Below are positions 45,804 to 55,199 of a stretch of 64,000 nt of DNA, piece by piece (within the stretch, counting starts at the first letter, position 1; each line of letters opens with the position of its first letter). Location: positions 1,327,639-1,391,638 of the forward strand of contig JADFCQ010000001.1 in the NCBI GenBank assembly GCA_015223225.1, in the 5' to 3' direction. The translations under genes were made by a program, and so were the position numbers. The notes below the pieces were generated by a model. It was given only the letters and a program-made list of their open reading frames with translations. It was not told the origin of the DNA and searched no databases. The DNA is from Acetobacteraceae bacterium H6797. GTDB lineage: Bacteria; Pseudomonadota; Alphaproteobacteria; Acetobacterales; Acetobacteraceae.

Positions 45804-47210
45804 ATGGACGAGTTGTGGCAATGGGACGCGACGGCCCTGGCGGCGGCCATCCGCACCGGCCAGGTCTCGAGCCGGGAGGCGACGGAGGCCGTCCTCTCCC
45901 GTGTGGAGCGCTTCAACCCCCGGCTGAATGCCATCGTCGAAGGGCTCGGCGCCTCGGCCCTCGCCCAGGCCGAGCAGGCCGATGCCGCCCGCCGTTCGGG
46001 CGAGGCGCTGGGGCCGCTGCATGGCGTGCCGGTGACCATCAAGGTCAATATCGACCAGGAGGGCCTGGCCACCACCAATGGCGCGGTGAAGCTCAAGAAC
46101 CACCTCGCGCCATCGGACAGCCCTGTGGTCGCCAATTGGCGCAAGGCGGGGGCGGTCTTCATCGGCCGCACCAATACGCCCGCGCTCTCCATGCGCTGGT
46201 ACACCGACAATGCCCTGCATGGCCGCACCACCAACCCCTGGCATGCCGGCACCACGCCGGGCGGCTCCTCCGGCGGGGCGGGGGTGGCCATCGCGGCGGG
46301 TTTCGGGCCGCTCGCGCATGGCAATGACATCGGCGGCTCCATTCGCTACCCGGCCTATTGCAACGGGGTGATGGGGCTGCGCCCGACCATCGGGCGCGTG
46401 CCCGCCTACAACCCGAGCCAGGCCAGCGAGCGGCTGCTGATCTCCCAGATCAGCTCCGTGCAGGGGCCCCTCGCTCGCTCCATCCGCGACCTCCGCCTGG
46501 CCACCGACGCCATGGCGGGGCGCGACCCGCGCGACCCCTGGTGGGTGCCCGCGCCGCCGCTCGCCAGCGAGGCCCGCAGCGCCAAGCCCGTGCGCGTCGC
46601 GCTTTTCGCCGAGAGCCCGGACTATCCCATCGCCCCGGCCGTCTCCGAGGCCCTGCGCCAGGCAGCGAAATGGCTGGAGGAGGCCGGGCATGAGGTGGTC
46701 GAGGCCATGCCGCCGCGCTTCGCTGAGGCCACCAATCTCTGGTCCGAGCTGATCATCACCGAGGGGCAGTTCGGCCTGCTGCCGATGGTCGAGGAATATG
46801 GCGACAACGCGCTGCGCAAGCTCTGGGGCGATGTGGCGACCTTCACCCCGCCCCTCGGCTTCGCGAATTTCATGGCCGCCTCGGCCCGGCGCAGCACCAT
46901 CCTGCGCGAGTGGCAGGTGTTCCTCGAGAGCCACCCCGTGCTGCTGATGCCGACGAGTTGGCAGTTGCCCTATCCGGTCGATGGCGATCAGCAGGGGGCG
47001 GAGCGGGTGAAATTCGAGATGGACGGGCTCTCGCCGCTGATGGCCACGGCCATTCTCGGCCTGCCGGGGCTTTCCGTGCCGACCGGGACGGCCAATGGCC
47101 TGCCGGTGGGCGTGCAGCTGGTGACGGCGCGCTACCGCGAGGCGCTGGCGCTGGAACTGGGCGAGGTGATCGAGGCCCGGGCGCCGAAGGTGAAAGTCTG
47201 GGGCGAGTGA
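45804..47210 (+). CDS. Amidase signature family hydrolase
   Basis: 468 residues. The Ser-cisSer-Lys catalytic triad is visible: K80 in VTIKVNID, S155 in GGSSGG and S179 in DIGGSIRYPA. The PLHGVPVTIKVN and GTTPGGSSGG segments are the amidase signature. These enzymes cleave amides, aryl-acylamides or nitrile-derived amides. The ATG follows GAGGGCGAGG; a longer in-frame extension has no support. It lies 58 bases after the methyltransferase-like gene. The substrate is not predictable. Confidence 0.92.
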   Translation: MDELWQWDATALAAAIRTGQVSSREATEAVLSRVERFNPRLNAIVEGLGASALAQAEQADAARRSGEALGPLHGVPVTIKVNIDQEGLATTNGAVKLKNHLAPSDSPVVANWRKAGAVFIGRTNTPALSMRWYTDNALHGRTTNPWHAGTTPGGSSGGAGVAIAAGFGPLAHGNDIGGSIRYPAYCNGVMGLRPTIGRVPAYNPSQASERLLISQISSVQGPLARSIRDLRLATDAMAGRDPRDPWWVPAPPLASEARSAKPVRVALFAESPDYPIAPAVSEALRQAAKWLEEAGHEVVEAMPPRFAEATNLWSELIITEGQFGLLPMVEEYGDNALRKLWGDVATFTPPLGFANFMAASARRSTILREWQVFLESHPVLLMPTSWQLPYPVDGDQQGAERVKFEMDGLSPLMATAILGLPGLSVPTGTANGLPVGVQLVTARYREALALELGEVIEARAPKVKVWGE

Positions 47211-47383
47211 CACCCGACAGGGCGCGCGGGGTTTGCAGGCCACGCATGCCCTGGGGTGGGCATCTCATACCGGGCACCAAGTGCCATGATGGTTTGAAGA
47301 GAAAAATGAAGCTGCCGAAGCGATCGTCTTGAGGCAGCGCGTCAGCCATCACTGATGGCTTACGCCAATCCGGACATGGTCAA

Positions 47384-47512
47384 ATGGTGGACTGGTTCCC
47401 TGTCGTCTTCATCGTGTTCAAGGTCGTCGTCCTTGGCACGGGCATGTTCTTCGCCATCAAGTGGCATCGCGACCAGGCGAAGAAAGAGAAGAAGGAAGCC
47501 CGCGGCACCTGA
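47384..47512 (+). CDS. Small single-helix membrane protein, 42 residues
   Basis: A short frame encoding a protein beginning MVDWFPVVFIVFKVVVLGTG, then MFFAIKWHRDQ and a lysine-rich cytoplasmic tail (AKKEKKEARGT). One transmembrane helix (about residues 5-25) flanked by Trp and positive residues gives a clear N-out, C-in topology. The frame differs from the longer one running through the region, and its composition is that of a real membrane segment. The ribosome-binding site is weak. Similar short proteins occur in related bacteria in my recollection, but the function is unknown. Confidence 0.65.
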   Translation: MVDWFPVVFIVFKVVVLGTGMFFAIKWHRDQAKKEKKEARGT

Positions 47513-47519
47513 TTGCGGG

Positions 47520-47571
47520 GCCCGGGGTGGTCACACCACCCGGGCAGAGGCGCGGGGACAGCGTCCCCGCC
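47520..47571. terminator. Twin hairpins between convergent genes
   Basis: GCCCGGG-(G)-TGGT paired with ACCACCCGGGC over a CAC loop, then GGGGAC-AGC-GTCCCC. They occupy nearly all of the space between the small membrane protein and engB and belong to the family of hairpins also seen at 51.3, 53.5 and 63.7 kb. Confidence 0.75.
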
Positions 47572-47573
47572 AC

Positions 47574-48248
47574 TCAAGCCGCCGGCGCATCCTCAGCCAG
47601 CGTCGCCAACTCGGCCCGCAGCAGATCGAGGCCGAGCCCCGTTTCGCTGCTCGTCGTCAGGATGAGCGGGAAGGCGCCCGGCTGCTTGCGGAGCACTTCC
47701 TCCACCTCGGCCTGACGCGCCGCGAGCTTGGCCGGCTTCACGTCATCGGCCTTGGTCAGCACGACCTGATAGGGCACCGCGGCGTCGCGCAGCAGGTGCA
47801 TGGCCTGCAGGTCGGTCTTCTTGGTCTCGATCCGGCCGTCCATCAGCAGGATCACGCGGCGGAGCGTAGGGCGGCCGCGGAGATAGTCGAACATCAGCCC
47901 CTGCCAATCTTCCTTCACCGACTTGCTGGCCTGGGCATAGCCGTAGCCGGGCATGTCGACGATGGTCAGCCGGTCGCCGAGATTGAAGAAGTTGAGCTGC
48001 TTCGTCCGCCCCGGCGTGTTCGAGACGCGGGCCAGCGACTTCTGGTTGGTCAGCGCATTGATGATCGAGGACTTGCCGACATTCGACCGCCCGCAGAAGG
48101 CGATCTCCGGCCCCGCGACCGGCGGCAGCTGATCGATCTTCTGGGAGGCGTAGAAGAAGGTGCAGGACTGGGCGAAGAGAACCCGGCCTTCCTCGATCAG
48201 GGCGGCGCGTTCTTCGTCGGTGCGGGCCTCGAGCAGACCAGGCTTCAT
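47574..48248 (-). CDS. engB: Ribosome biogenesis GTPase EngB (YihA/YsxC)
   Basis: 224 residues from the chosen ATG; an ATG five codons earlier is possible, neither having a strong ribosome-binding site. GTPase motifs: G1 GRSNVGKSS, G2 region TPGRTKQLNFF, G3 DMPGYGYA, G4 LTKADD and G5 TSSETG. EngB is an essential GTPase for 50S subunit assembly. It follows yidC on the minus strand but is separated from it by a strong terminator, so it may have its own promoter or depend on read-through. Confidence 0.93.
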   Translation of the reverse strand: MKPGLLEARTDEERAALIEEGRVLFAQSCTFFYASQKIDQLPPVAGPEIAFCGRSNVGKSSIINALTNQKSLARVSNTPGRTKQLNFFNLGDRLTIVDMPGYGYAQASKSVKEDWQGLMFDYLRGRPTLRRVILLMDGRIETKKTDLQAMHLLRDAAVPYQVVLTKADDVKPAKLAARQAEVEEVLRKQPGAFPLILTTSSETGLGLDLLRAELATLAEDAPAA

Positions 48249-48294
48249 ATCGCTTACTCTCATCACGGACGGCGCATCGGCGCCGCCCATCCGG

Positions 48295-48323
48295 AAAAAA
48301 ATCGGCCCGCCGAAGCGGGCCGA
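48295..48323 (-). terminator. Rho-independent terminator between yidC and engB
   Basis: On the minus strand TCGGCCCGC-TTCG-GCGGGCCGA, a perfect 9-bp stem with a UUCG tetraloop, followed by seven T residues, nine bases after the yidC stop. Confidence 0.92.
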
Positions 48324-48331
48324 AGATCACA

Positions 48332-50107
48332 TCAGGCCTTGGCCTTGCCTAGCTTCTTCTGTGCCCGGCGCTCCGCGCGCTCATGCCGCATGATGTAATA
48401 CTGCTGAGCCACGGACAGAAGGTTGTTCCAGGACCAGTAGATCACGAGGCCGGCCGGGAAGCTCGCCAGCATGAAGGTGAAGATCAGCGGCATGAAGGCG
48501 AAGATCTTCGCCTGGATCGGGTCCGGCGGCGTCGGGTTCAACTTGAACTGAACGAACATCGTGATGCCCATGATGATCGCCCAGATGGGCAGATGCAGCA
48601 TGGCCGGCGGGTCCCACTGGATCAGGCCGAAGAGCGTGAAGAGGTTGGTGGGGTCCGGCGCCGAGAGGTCATGGATCCAGCCGAAGAAGGGCGCGTGACG
48701 CATTTCGATCGTCACGAAGAGCACCTTGTACAGGGCGAAGAAGACCGGGATCTGGATCAGCATGGGGAGGCAGCCCGAAGCCGGGTTCACCTTCTCGCTC
48801 TTGTAGAGCGCCATCATCTCCTGCTGGGCCTTGGCCGGATCGTCCTTATAGCGCTCGCGGATCTCGGTCATCTTCGGCGCCAGGACCTTCATCCGCGCCA
48901 TCGACTGGTAGGACTTGTTCGCCAGCGGGAAGAACAGGACCTTGATGATCAGCGTGAAGATCAGGATCGAGATGCCGAAATTGCCGACCAGCCGGAACAG
49001 GAAGTCGATCCCGTAGAAGAAGGGCTTGGTCAGGAAGTAGAACATGCCGAAATCGATCGCCTTGTCGAAATTCGGGATGTTCAGGTTGTCGCGGTAGCTG
49101 TCGAGCAGATGCACTTCCTTGGCACCGGCGAAGAGGCGCGTGTCCAGCTTCGCGGTGATGCCAGGGGCCACGGCCTGCGGCGCGGGGGTCGCGAAATCGA
49201 CCTGCCAGCGATCCTGGCCGCCCTCGGCGACATGGCGATAGGTGGCCTTCAGCGGGATGCTGTTGTCCACCTCGGTCAGCGCCGTCAGCCAGTACTTGTC
49301 GGTGAAGCCGATCCAGCCGCCGGCACTATCGGCGGTGAGCGCCACGCCATTGGCATTGGGCTTCTCGCCGGCCGCCTTGGCGTCCTTGTAGTTCAGCTCC
49401 TTGAGACTGCCGCCGAGAACGCCGGTAAAGCCCTCATGGAGGATGTAATAGCCCGAGGTGGTCGGCGTGTGCTCGCGGCGCACGCGGGCCCAGGGCAGGA
49501 CGAGGGCCGCTTCGCCGCCATTGTTCGTCACCGTCTGTTCGGCGGTGACCATGTAATTGGCGTCGAGCGAGAGCTTGATCGAGAAGAGCAGGCCCTGGCC
49601 ATTGTCCCAGGTGAGGGTGACGGGGCTATTGGGCGAGAGGCTGTTGCCGCTGGCCGTCCAGTCCGTGTCATTGCCCGGGACGCGGGTGCGGCCGTCGGCG
49701 GCCGTCCAGCCCCACTGGGCGAAATAGGGCGAGGCGCTCTCGCGCGGCGCCAGCAGGCGGACTTCCGGCGAATTCGGCACCACCGTCTCGCGATAGTCCT
49801 TCAGCACCAGGTCATCGAGGCGGGCGCCGCGCAGGCTCAGGCTGCCATGCACGCGGGCGCTGTCGATCGGCAGGCGGGCGGCCGGGGTGGCGGCCGCGGC
49901 CGTGGCGGGCGTGCTGGAGCCCGGCGCGCCGGCGGGGCCGGCGGCATTGGGGGCGGGCACCGTCGGCGGCGTGGGGGGCTGGGTGCCTTGCTGCTGCGCC
50001 TGCTGCTGGGCCACCTGGGCTTCGCGCGCCGGACGGTTCCAGAACTCGAAGATCAGCAGGATGCCGATTGAGAGTGCGATCGCGGCAATTAAACGCTTCT
50101 GGTCCAT
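48332..50107 (-). CDS. yidC: Membrane protein insertase YidC
   Basis: 591 residues, typical for Gram-negative YidC. An N-terminal helix (IAAIALSIGILLIFEFW) is followed by a Pro/Ala-rich linker, the large periplasmic beta-domain (about 75-350) and the conserved C-terminal five-helix core (FNFGISILIFTLIIKVLFFPLANKSYQSMARMKVL..., ending MRHERAERRAQKKLGKAKA). It inserts and folds inner-membrane proteins with or without SecYEG. It ends the rpmH-rnpA-yidD-yidC unit, 24 bases after yidD. Confidence 0.97.
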   Translation of the reverse strand: MDQKRLIAAIALSIGILLIFEFWNRPAREAQVAQQQAQQQGTQPPTPPTVPAPNAAGPAGAPGSSTPATAAAATPAARLPIDSARVHGSLSLRGARLDDLVLKDYRETVVPNSPEVRLLAPRESASPYFAQWGWTAADGRTRVPGNDTDWTASGNSLSPNSPVTLTWDNGQGLLFSIKLSLDANYMVTAEQTVTNNGGEAALVLPWARVRREHTPTTSGYYILHEGFTGVLGGSLKELNYKDAKAAGEKPNANGVALTADSAGGWIGFTDKYWLTALTEVDNSIPLKATYRHVAEGGQDRWQVDFATPAPQAVAPGITAKLDTRLFAGAKEVHLLDSYRDNLNIPNFDKAIDFGMFYFLTKPFFYGIDFLFRLVGNFGISILIFTLIIKVLFFPLANKSYQSMARMKVLAPKMTEIRERYKDDPAKAQQEMMALYKSEKVNPASGCLPMLIQIPVFFALYKVLFVTIEMRHAPFFGWIHDLSAPDPTNLFTLFGLIQWDPPAMLHLPIWAIIMGITMFVQFKLNPTPPDPIQAKIFAFMPLIFTFMLASFPAGLVIYWSWNNLLSVAQQYYIMRHERAERRAQKKLGKAKA

Positions 50108-50131
50108 CGGATCCTGCTGCTTAAGGGGTCG

Positions 50132-50434
50132 TCAGGTGGTCGGTTTCGCCGCCCCATGGGGGCGAGCGTCCGTTCTTGGGAGCGGCACGGGGTCGTAGCC
50201 GCCCGGATGCCAGGGGTTGCAGCGCAAGATGCGCCGCGTGGCAAGCCATGATCCTTTGACGGCGCCATGGCATTCGAGCGCCTCGAGGGCATAGGCGCTG
50301 CAATGGGGATGGAAACGGCAATGGCTGCCGATGAAAGGGCGCAGCGTATACTGGTAGGTGCGCACCGCACCCTTCAGCAGCATCACCCCCGGCCTGAAGA
50401 CTTTGCGCCCAGGGCTGTCCGTGAGGCGGTTCAT
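50132..50434 (-). CDS. yidD: Membrane protein insertion efficiency factor YidD
   Basis: 100 residues. The family core [60 protein letters not shown] is fully present, including the conserved Cys (in [10 protein letters not shown] and RCNPW). An amphipathic N-terminal region precedes it. YidD helps YidC-dependent insertion at the inner membrane. Its start overlaps the rnpA stop. The C-terminal [15 protein letters not shown] tail is variable. Confidence 0.95.
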   Translation of the reverse strand: MNRLTDSPGRKVFRPGVMLLKGAVRTYQYTLRPFIGSHCRFHPHCSAYALEALECHGAVKGSWLATRRILRCNPWHPGGYDPVPLPRTDARPHGAAKPTT

Positions 50435-50832
50435 GGCGCCGGGGCCGGCTTAGGGGCCGCAGGCGTCTTTTCGGACAATACGCCCGCCTGGCGCAGGGCG
50501 CCGGCCACGTCGCCGAGCAGCACTTTCCAGGGGCGGGTCGCCGTCGCCTCGCGCCCGATCAGCACGAGATCCCAGCCCGGCGGTGGCTCGGCCCCCAGAA
50601 CGGCGCGTGCCGCCTCGCGCAGCCGCCGCTTGGTGCGGTTGCGGATGACGGCATTGCCGATCTTCTTGGTCGCGGTGAAACCGACGCGCAGAGGGGTGCT
50701 CTGGCGGGCTTCCTCGCCGGCCGCTTCCGTCACGGGCATGGCCTGAAGGACCAGGCCCGGGCGGGCGGCGCGCTTGCCGGCTTTGGCGACGCGCAGGAAC
50801 TCACGCCGCCGCTTGAGGCGGGGCAGGGCCAT
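50431..50832 (-). CDS. rnpA: Ribonuclease P protein component
   Basis: 133 residues, slightly long. RnpA binds RNase P RNA to process the 5' ends of tRNA precursors. The N-terminal [17 protein letters not shown] and the RNR-like motif [25 protein letters not shown] are diagnostic. A Pro/Ala-rich tail of ~15 residues follows the normal end. It lies 29 bases after rpmH and overlaps yidD, in the standard rpmH-rnpA-yidD-yidC order. Confidence 0.96.
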   Translation of the reverse strand: MALPRLKRRREFLRVAKAGKRAARPGLVLQAMPVTEAAGEEARQSTPLRVGFTATKKIGNAVIRNRTKRRLREAARAVLGAEPPPGWDLVLIGREATATRPWKVLLGDVAGALRQAGVLSEKTPAAPKPAPAP

Positions 50833-50861
50833 GGCGCGTCTCCGATGCCGGGCGCTCGGCC

Positions 50862-50996
50862 TCAGGCCGAGAGCTTGGCCCGGCCCTTGGCGCGGCGGTT
50901 CGCCAGGACCTTGCGGCCACCGACGGTCGCCATGCGGGCGCGGAAGCCGTGACGGCGCTTACGGACGATCTTCGAGGGCTGGTAGGTGCGCTTCAC
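50862..50996 (-). CDS. rpmH: 50S ribosomal protein L34
   Basis: 44 residues from a GTG start ([20 protein letters not shown]...), the standard L34 length, highly basic. GGAG lies eight bases before the GTG. An open frame extends further upstream but shows no L34 homology. It is the first gene of the rpmH-rnpA-yidD-yidC operon, behind a clear sigma-70-like promoter. Confidence 0.97.
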   Translation of the reverse strand: MKRTYQPSKIVRKRRHGFRARMATVGGRKVLANRRAKGRAKLSA

Positions 50997-51078
50997 GACG
51001 CTGACTCCATCAAACTGATAAACCACCGGCACGCGCCGACGGCCGGGAGCCAGCGGCGTCCCGGAATAAGGCGGGGAC

Positions 51079-51107
51079 GTATAGGAAGCTGGCGGCCCAT
51101 TCGTCAA
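51079..51107 (-). promoter_or_regulatory. Sigma-70-type promoter of rpmH operon
   Basis: On the minus strand TTGACG, 17 bases, then CTATAC, placing the transcript start roughly 75 bases before the rpmH GTG. Spacing is optimal and the hexamers are near consensus. Confidence 0.75.
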
Positions 51108-51277
51108 CCGTAAGAGGCCCAAGCTCGCCAAATACTTGAGGAATGGCGGCTATGAGATTCCCGGCAAGGGCGTTTCGGCTCTAGCGGGCAGGGTTTCGCC
51201 ATGCCCCGATACCGCCCGCGCTGCTTTCTGGACTCCGCGTCATACGGCCGGGGCCGGGCCTGTTTTTGAAAGGTGGA
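51108..51277. other. Non-coding stretch upstream of rpmH
   Basis: About 170 bases between the rpmH promoter and the hairpin cluster. No convincing reading frame or RNA gene is seen. A GGCCGGGGCCGGGCC stretch followed by TGTTTTT near 51247-51268 could form a weak plus-strand terminator. Confidence 0.4.
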
Positions 51278-51403
51278 CCGGGAAGGCGCCGCCTTCCCGG
51301 ACCCATCCGCCAAGGGCCTGAAGCCCTTGGAACCCCTTCCCTGATTGCGGGGTCCGGGGTGGTCACACCACCCCGGCGGGGGTTCGGGGGCAGCGCCCCC
51401 GCC
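51278..51403. repeat. Cluster of four perfect hairpins
   Basis: CCGGGAAGGC-GCC-GCCTTCCCGG (51278-51300), CCAAGGGC-CTGAA-GCCCTTGG (51310-51330), CCGGGGTGGT-CAC-ACCACCCCGG (51354-51376) and GGGGGC-AGC-GCCCCC (51386-51400). It ends two bases from the amidohydrolase stop and probably terminates that gene. The order and linking words (ACCCATCCG, GATTGCGGGG) recur in the 53.4-53.7 kb cluster. Confidence 0.8.
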
Positions 51404-51405
51404 TG

Positions 51406-52602
51406 CTACTTCTGCTCGTCGACCAGTTCCTGCTCCACCAGCCCCGCCCAGAAGCGGATGCCCGGCTCCAGCGAGGCGTCGTTGAAGTCATAGCGCGGGT
51501 GGTGGTTGCTGAAGCGCTCCGTCCCCGGGTCCACATGGCCCAGGCGGATGAAGCAGCCCGGCACGGTATTGGCCATATAGGCGAAATCCTCCCCGCCCAT
51601 GGTCGGCGGGCGGTCATGGATCACCCGCTCCTGGCCGAAAAGGGCGGCGGCGGCGCGGCGGGCGCGGTCCACCGGCTCATTGCTGTTCACCACGGAGGGG
51701 TAGCCGCGCTCGTATTCCACCACCGCCCGGGCGCCATGGGCCATGGCCGTCGCGGTGGCGACCTCGGTCAGCAGGCGCTCCATATCATCCCGCACCTCGG
51801 CCTTCATGGTGCGCACCGTGCCTTCCAGCACCGCCTCCTCAGGGATCACATTGGTGGCTGTGCCGCCATGGATCATGCAGATGGACAGGACCGCGCTCTC
51901 GATCGGGTCGATCCGCCGCGAGACCACCGATTGCAGCGCGACCGCCACATGGGCCGCCGTCATGACCGGGTCGATGGAGTGATGCGGCCGGGCCGCGTGG
52001 CCGCCCTTGCCATGGATGCGGATCGCGAAAGTATCGGCCGCGGCATTGGTGGTGCCGTAGGTGATGGCGAAATGGCCCGTCGTCAGCCGGCTGTCGTTAT
52101 GGATGCCGTAGACGAAATCGCAGGGGAAGCGGGTGAAGAGCCCCTCCTCCACCATCACGCGGCCGCCGCCGCCCTTCTCCTCGGCCGGCTGGAAGATGAA
52201 ATGCACCGTGCCGTCGAAATTCCGCGTCTCGGCGAGGTATTTGGCCGCCCCCAGCAGCATGGCCGTGTGGCCGTCATGCCCGCAGGCATGCATCACGCCA
52301 GGCGTCTTGGAGGCATAGGGAAGGCCGGTCATTTCCGGCATGGGCAGCGCGTCCATATCCGCGCGCAGGCCGATGGCCTTGCCCCGATTGCCGCCCTCGG
52401 CCGCCTTGCCGGCGCGCAGCGTGCCGACCAGGCCGGTGCCGGCGATGTTCCGCGTCACCTCGATGCCCCAGCTTTCCAGCAGCTCGGCCACCTTGGCGCT
52501 GGTGCGATATTCCTGGAAGGACAGCTCCGGATGGGCGTGGAAGTCGCGGCGCCATTCGGTGGCTTCGGCGACGATGGAAGCGAATTTCTCGTCAGTGGTC
52601 AT
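51406..52602 (-). CDS. M20 family amidohydrolase (hippurate hydrolase-like)
   Basis: 398 residues. M20D dipeptidase/carboxypeptidase features: [18 protein letters not shown] at the start, metal ligands in [23 protein letters not shown] with the catalytic Glu, the dimerisation domain from ~185 to 300 ([16 protein letters not shown]) and MGGEDFAYM near the end. Such enzymes remove N-acyl groups from amino acids. The ATG follows GGAG; a longer frame upstream overlaps the hslV promoter region and has no family content. It is divergent from hslV. Confidence 0.93.
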   Translation of the reverse strand: MTTDEKFASIVAEATEWRRDFHAHPELSFQEYRTSAKVAELLESWGIEVTRNIAGTGLVGTLRAGKAAEGGNRGKAIGLRADMDALPMPEMTGLPYASKTPGVMHACGHDGHTAMLLGAAKYLAETRNFDGTVHFIFQPAEEKGGGGRVMVEEGLFTRFPCDFVYGIHNDSRLTTGHFAITYGTTNAAADTFAIRIHGKGGHAARPHHSIDPVMTAAHVAVALQSVVSRRIDPIESAVLSICMIHGGTATNVIPEEAVLEGTVRTMKAEVRDDMERLLTEVATATAMAHGARAVVEYERGYPSVVNSNEPVDRARRAAAALFGQERVIHDRPPTMGGEDFAYMANTVPGCFIRLGHVDPGTERFSNHHPRYDFNDASLEPGIRFWAGLVEQELVDEQK

Positions 52603-52801
52603 GCGGCTCGGCTCCGGCGGAACAAGGGCGGCACGTTCCACCCAAGCGCGCGGGCGCACAACCGGGCTGGACATATCGTTACAAGCCTCTGACAAGGGCC
52701 GGGCCCATCGCGCGCCCGCATTACAGGCATTCTGCCCAAGCCCAGGGCCGCGCCGGGGGCGGCCCTTGTCCGTGCCGGGGCGCAATGCCATCTCGCGAGA
52801 C

Positions 52802-53371
52802 ATGACGCAGACCTTCTCCCAGACTTCCCCCCACGATCCCCTCGGCTGGCACGGCACCACCATCCTGTGCGTGCGCAAGAACGGCCAGGTGGCGATGGCG
52901 GGCGACGGCCAGGTGTCGATGGGCGCCACGGTCGTCAAGAACAATGCCCGCAAGGTGCGCCGCATCGCGGGCGGCAAGGTGCTGACCGGCTTCGCCGGCG
53001 CCACCGCCGATGCCTTCACCCTGCTCGAACGCCTCGAAGCCAAGCTCGAGCGCTTCCCCGACCAGCTCGAACGCGCCGCCGTCGAACTCGCGAAAGACTG
53101 GCGGACCGACCGCTACCTCCGCCGCCTCGAAGCCCTGCTCGCCGTGGCCGACAAGGACCGCTCCCTCCTCATCACCGGCAATGGCGACGTGCTGGAGCCG
53201 GAGGATTCCATCATCGGCATCGGCTCGGGCGGCAATTACGCCCTCGCCGCGGCCCGGGCGCTGATCGACGTGGATGGGCTGACGGCCGAAGACGTCGCCA
53301 AGCGGTCGATGAAGATCGCGGCCGATATCTGTGTCTATACGAACGGGCGGGCGATTATCGAGACGCTCTGA
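52802..53371 (+). CDS. hslV: ATP-dependent protease peptidase subunit HslV
   Basis: 189 residues. The processed N-terminal threonine nucleophile is T19 in [11 protein letters not shown], so the first ~18 residues are a propeptide. [24 protein letters not shown] and [17 protein letters not shown] match the proteasome-like fold. HslV forms a dodecamer that needs the HslU ATPase. The usual downstream hslU is absent: a hairpin cluster and the oppositely oriented maf follow. HslU must be encoded elsewhere if the protease works. Confidence 0.95.
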   Translation: MTQTFSQTSPHDPLGWHGTTILCVRKNGQVAMAGDGQVSMGATVVKNNARKVRRIAGGKVLTGFAGATADAFTLLERLEAKLERFPDQLERAAVELAKDWRTDRYLRRLEALLAVADKDRSLLITGNGDVLEPEDSIIGIGSGGNYALAAARALIDVDGLTAEDVAKRSMKIAADICVYTNGRAIIETL

Positions 53372-53383
53372 TCGGGGGCGCCG

Positions 53384-53674
53384 CTGGGAAGGCGCTGCCT
53401 TCCCAGACCCATCCGGCAGGAGGCTGAGCCTCCTGCACCTGCGAGACTTCAGGCGGTCGCAGATGGTGGGGTTGGGGGCCAAGCACCCAATTGAACCAGG
53501 CTGTTTCCTTGGGAGGGCTCCGCCCTCCCAAACCCAGGTTTTTACTTGGGAGGGCTCCGCCCTCCCAAACCCTCCGGCCAAAGGCCTGAGGCCTTTGGAA
53601 ACCCATCACTTGAACTGATCGCGGGGTTTGGGGAGGTCGTACCTCCCCGATGGGGGTTTGGGGGCAAAGCCCCC
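53384..53674. repeat. Cluster of seven perfect hairpins between hslV and maf
   Basis: CTGGGAAGGC/GCCTTCCCAG (53384-53406), CAGGAGGC/GCCTCCTG (53417-53435), TTGGGAGGGC/GCCCTCCCAA twice (53509-53531 and 53546-53568), CCAAAGGCC/GGCCTTTGG (53578-53598), GGGGAGGT/ACCTCCCC (53630-53648) and GGGGGC/GCCCCC (53660-53674). All the loops are three bases. The convergent spacer is wholly made of these elements, apart from about 70 unstructured bases near 53440-53508. It likely stops transcription from both sides. Confidence 0.85.
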
Positions 53675-53677
53675 GAT

Positions 53678-54289
53678 CTAGCTGACCAAAACCCCATGCT
53701 GCCTTAGGAACCCCAGCAGCGGCAGCATCGCGAGCCCCAGAATGGCCGCGTATTCCCCTTCGACCTTGCTGAAGAGATGCATCCCCGGCCCTTCCATCCG
53801 GTAGGCGCCGACCGAGGCCAGCACCGCCTCGCCCTCCACTGCCAGATAGGCCTCGAGGAACTCGTCGGAGAAGTCGCGCATGGTCAGCTTGGGCGTCGAG
53901 ACGTTCTGCCAGATGCGCTGGCCGCGCCGCCAGATGACGGTGCCGTTCACCAGCTGATGCGTCTTGCCGCGCAGCGCCGTCAGGTGGCCGCGGGCGCCTT
54001 CCATGCCGACGGGCTTGTCGAACCAGCGGTCGCCGCAGACGAGAAGCTGGTCGCTGCCGATCACCAAGGCCTCGGGGTTCTTTCGCGCCACGCGCTCGGC
54101 CTTGGCCTCGGCCAGGATCACGGCGGCCTCCGGGGCGGGGATGCCTTCGGCGATGCAGCCTTCCTTGATCGAGGCCTCGTCCACATGGGCCGTCTCGGCG
54201 CGGTAGCGCAGCCCGGCCGCGTCCATCAGCGCGCGGCGCGAGGCGGAGCCGGAGGCGAGGATGATCGCCGGATCGTCGCGCTGGATCAC
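53678..54289 (-). CDS. maf: Maf family nucleotide pyrophosphatase
   Basis: 203 residues. The Maf signature [20 protein letters not shown] at residues 10-29 carries the S-x-S-x-R-R phosphate-binding motif. [20 protein letters not shown] supplies the metal-site aspartate, and [19 protein letters not shown] the family end. Maf proteins hydrolyse canonical and modified NTPs and affect septum formation. The start overlaps the stop of the PEP-synthase regulator gene (ATGA), forming a two-gene operon read away from the origin. Confidence 0.93.
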   Translation of the reverse strand: MIQRDDPAIILASGSASRRALMDAAGLRYRAETAHVDEASIKEGCIAEGIPAPEAAVILAEAKAERVARKNPEALVIGSDQLLVCGDRWFDKPVGMEGARGHLTALRGKTHQLVNGTVIWRRGQRIWQNVSTPKLTMRDFSDEFLEAYLAVEGEAVLASVGAYRMEGPGMHLFSKVEGEYAAILGLAMLPLLGFLRQHGVLVS

Positions 54290-55185
54290 CGCGTCTCTCC
54301 ACCGCCCAGCACGCCCACGGCCGGATCATGCGGCTCGGGATGCGGCAGCGGCTGACGGCGGCGCATGTGCCAGGCTTCCATGAGCTGGAGGATGGTGGCC
54401 GCCGTCTCCTCGATGGAGCGGCGCGTGACGTCGATCACCGGCCAGCCGCGGCTGTTGCAGAGGCGGCGGGCGGCGAGGATTTCGGCCTTCACCGCCTCAT
54501 GGTCCACATAATCGTTGGTATCCTGCCGGACGCCGGTGCCGCCGATGATCTTCAGCCGGTGTCGGCGGATCTCGATGAGGGAATTCACGTCGATCGTCAG
54601 GCCGATCACCGGGCAAGGTGGGTCCAGCAGTTCCTCGGGGATGGGTGCGCCGGGCACGATGGGGACATTGGCGGCCTTGATGCCACGATTGGCCAGATAG
54701 AAGCAGGTGGGCGTCTTGCTCGAGCGGGAGACGCCGACGAGCACGCAATCCGCGTCGCGGATGCCGGCGACGCCCTGCCCGTCATCATGGGCCAGGACGT
54801 AATGCATGGCGTCGATGCGGCGGAAATAATCGGCATCCATCACATGCTGGGCCGCGCGCTTCTCCTTGGCCCGCTCGCCCAGCGCACCCTGGAGCAGCTC
54901 CATCACCTGGTCCAGCGCCGCGAGGCAGGGCAGGCCCATCTGCTGGCAGACCTCCTCCAACGCATGGCGGAGGCTGGAATCGACCAGGGTGAAGACCACC
55001 GGCCCCGGCTCGGACTGGATGCCCTCGATCACCCGGTCGAGCTGCAGGCGCGAGCGCACCAGGCTCCATTTGTGCTGGATGACATGCGGCTCCTCGAAGC
55101 GGGAGAGCGTGGCCCGCGCCATGGAATGGAGCGTTTCCCCGGTCGAGTCCGAGACGAGGTGCAAATTGATCGTGCGGTTCGACAT
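54286..55185 (-). CDS. ppsR: PEP synthase / PPDK regulatory protein (DUF299)
   Basis: 299 residues of the bifunctional kinase/pyrophosphorylase family that phosphorylates and dephosphorylates PEP synthase or pyruvate phosphate dikinase. Family features: [18 protein letters not shown] at the N-terminus, [11 protein letters not shown], the P-loop [25 protein letters not shown] at ~155-180 and the C-terminal [12 protein letters not shown]. The gene flanks the probable origin, opposite hemE, the arrangement known in Caulobacter and relatives. The product lies in the cytoplasm. Confidence 0.94.
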   Translation of the reverse strand: MSNRTINLHLVSDSTGETLHSMARATLSRFEEPHVIQHKWSLVRSRLQLDRVIEGIQSEPGPVVFTLVDSSLRHALEEVCQQMGLPCLAALDQVMELLQGALGERAKEKRAAQHVMDADYFRRIDAMHYVLAHDDGQGVAGIRDADCVLVGVSRSSKTPTCFYLANRGIKAANVPIVPGAPIPEELLDPPCPVIGLTIDVNSLIEIRRHRLKIIGGTGVRQDTNDYVDHEAVKAEILAARRLCNSRGWPVIDVTRRSIEETAATILQLMEAWHMRRRQPLPHPEPHDPAVGVLGGGETR

Positions 55186-55199
55186 CGTCCCTGGAGCGT

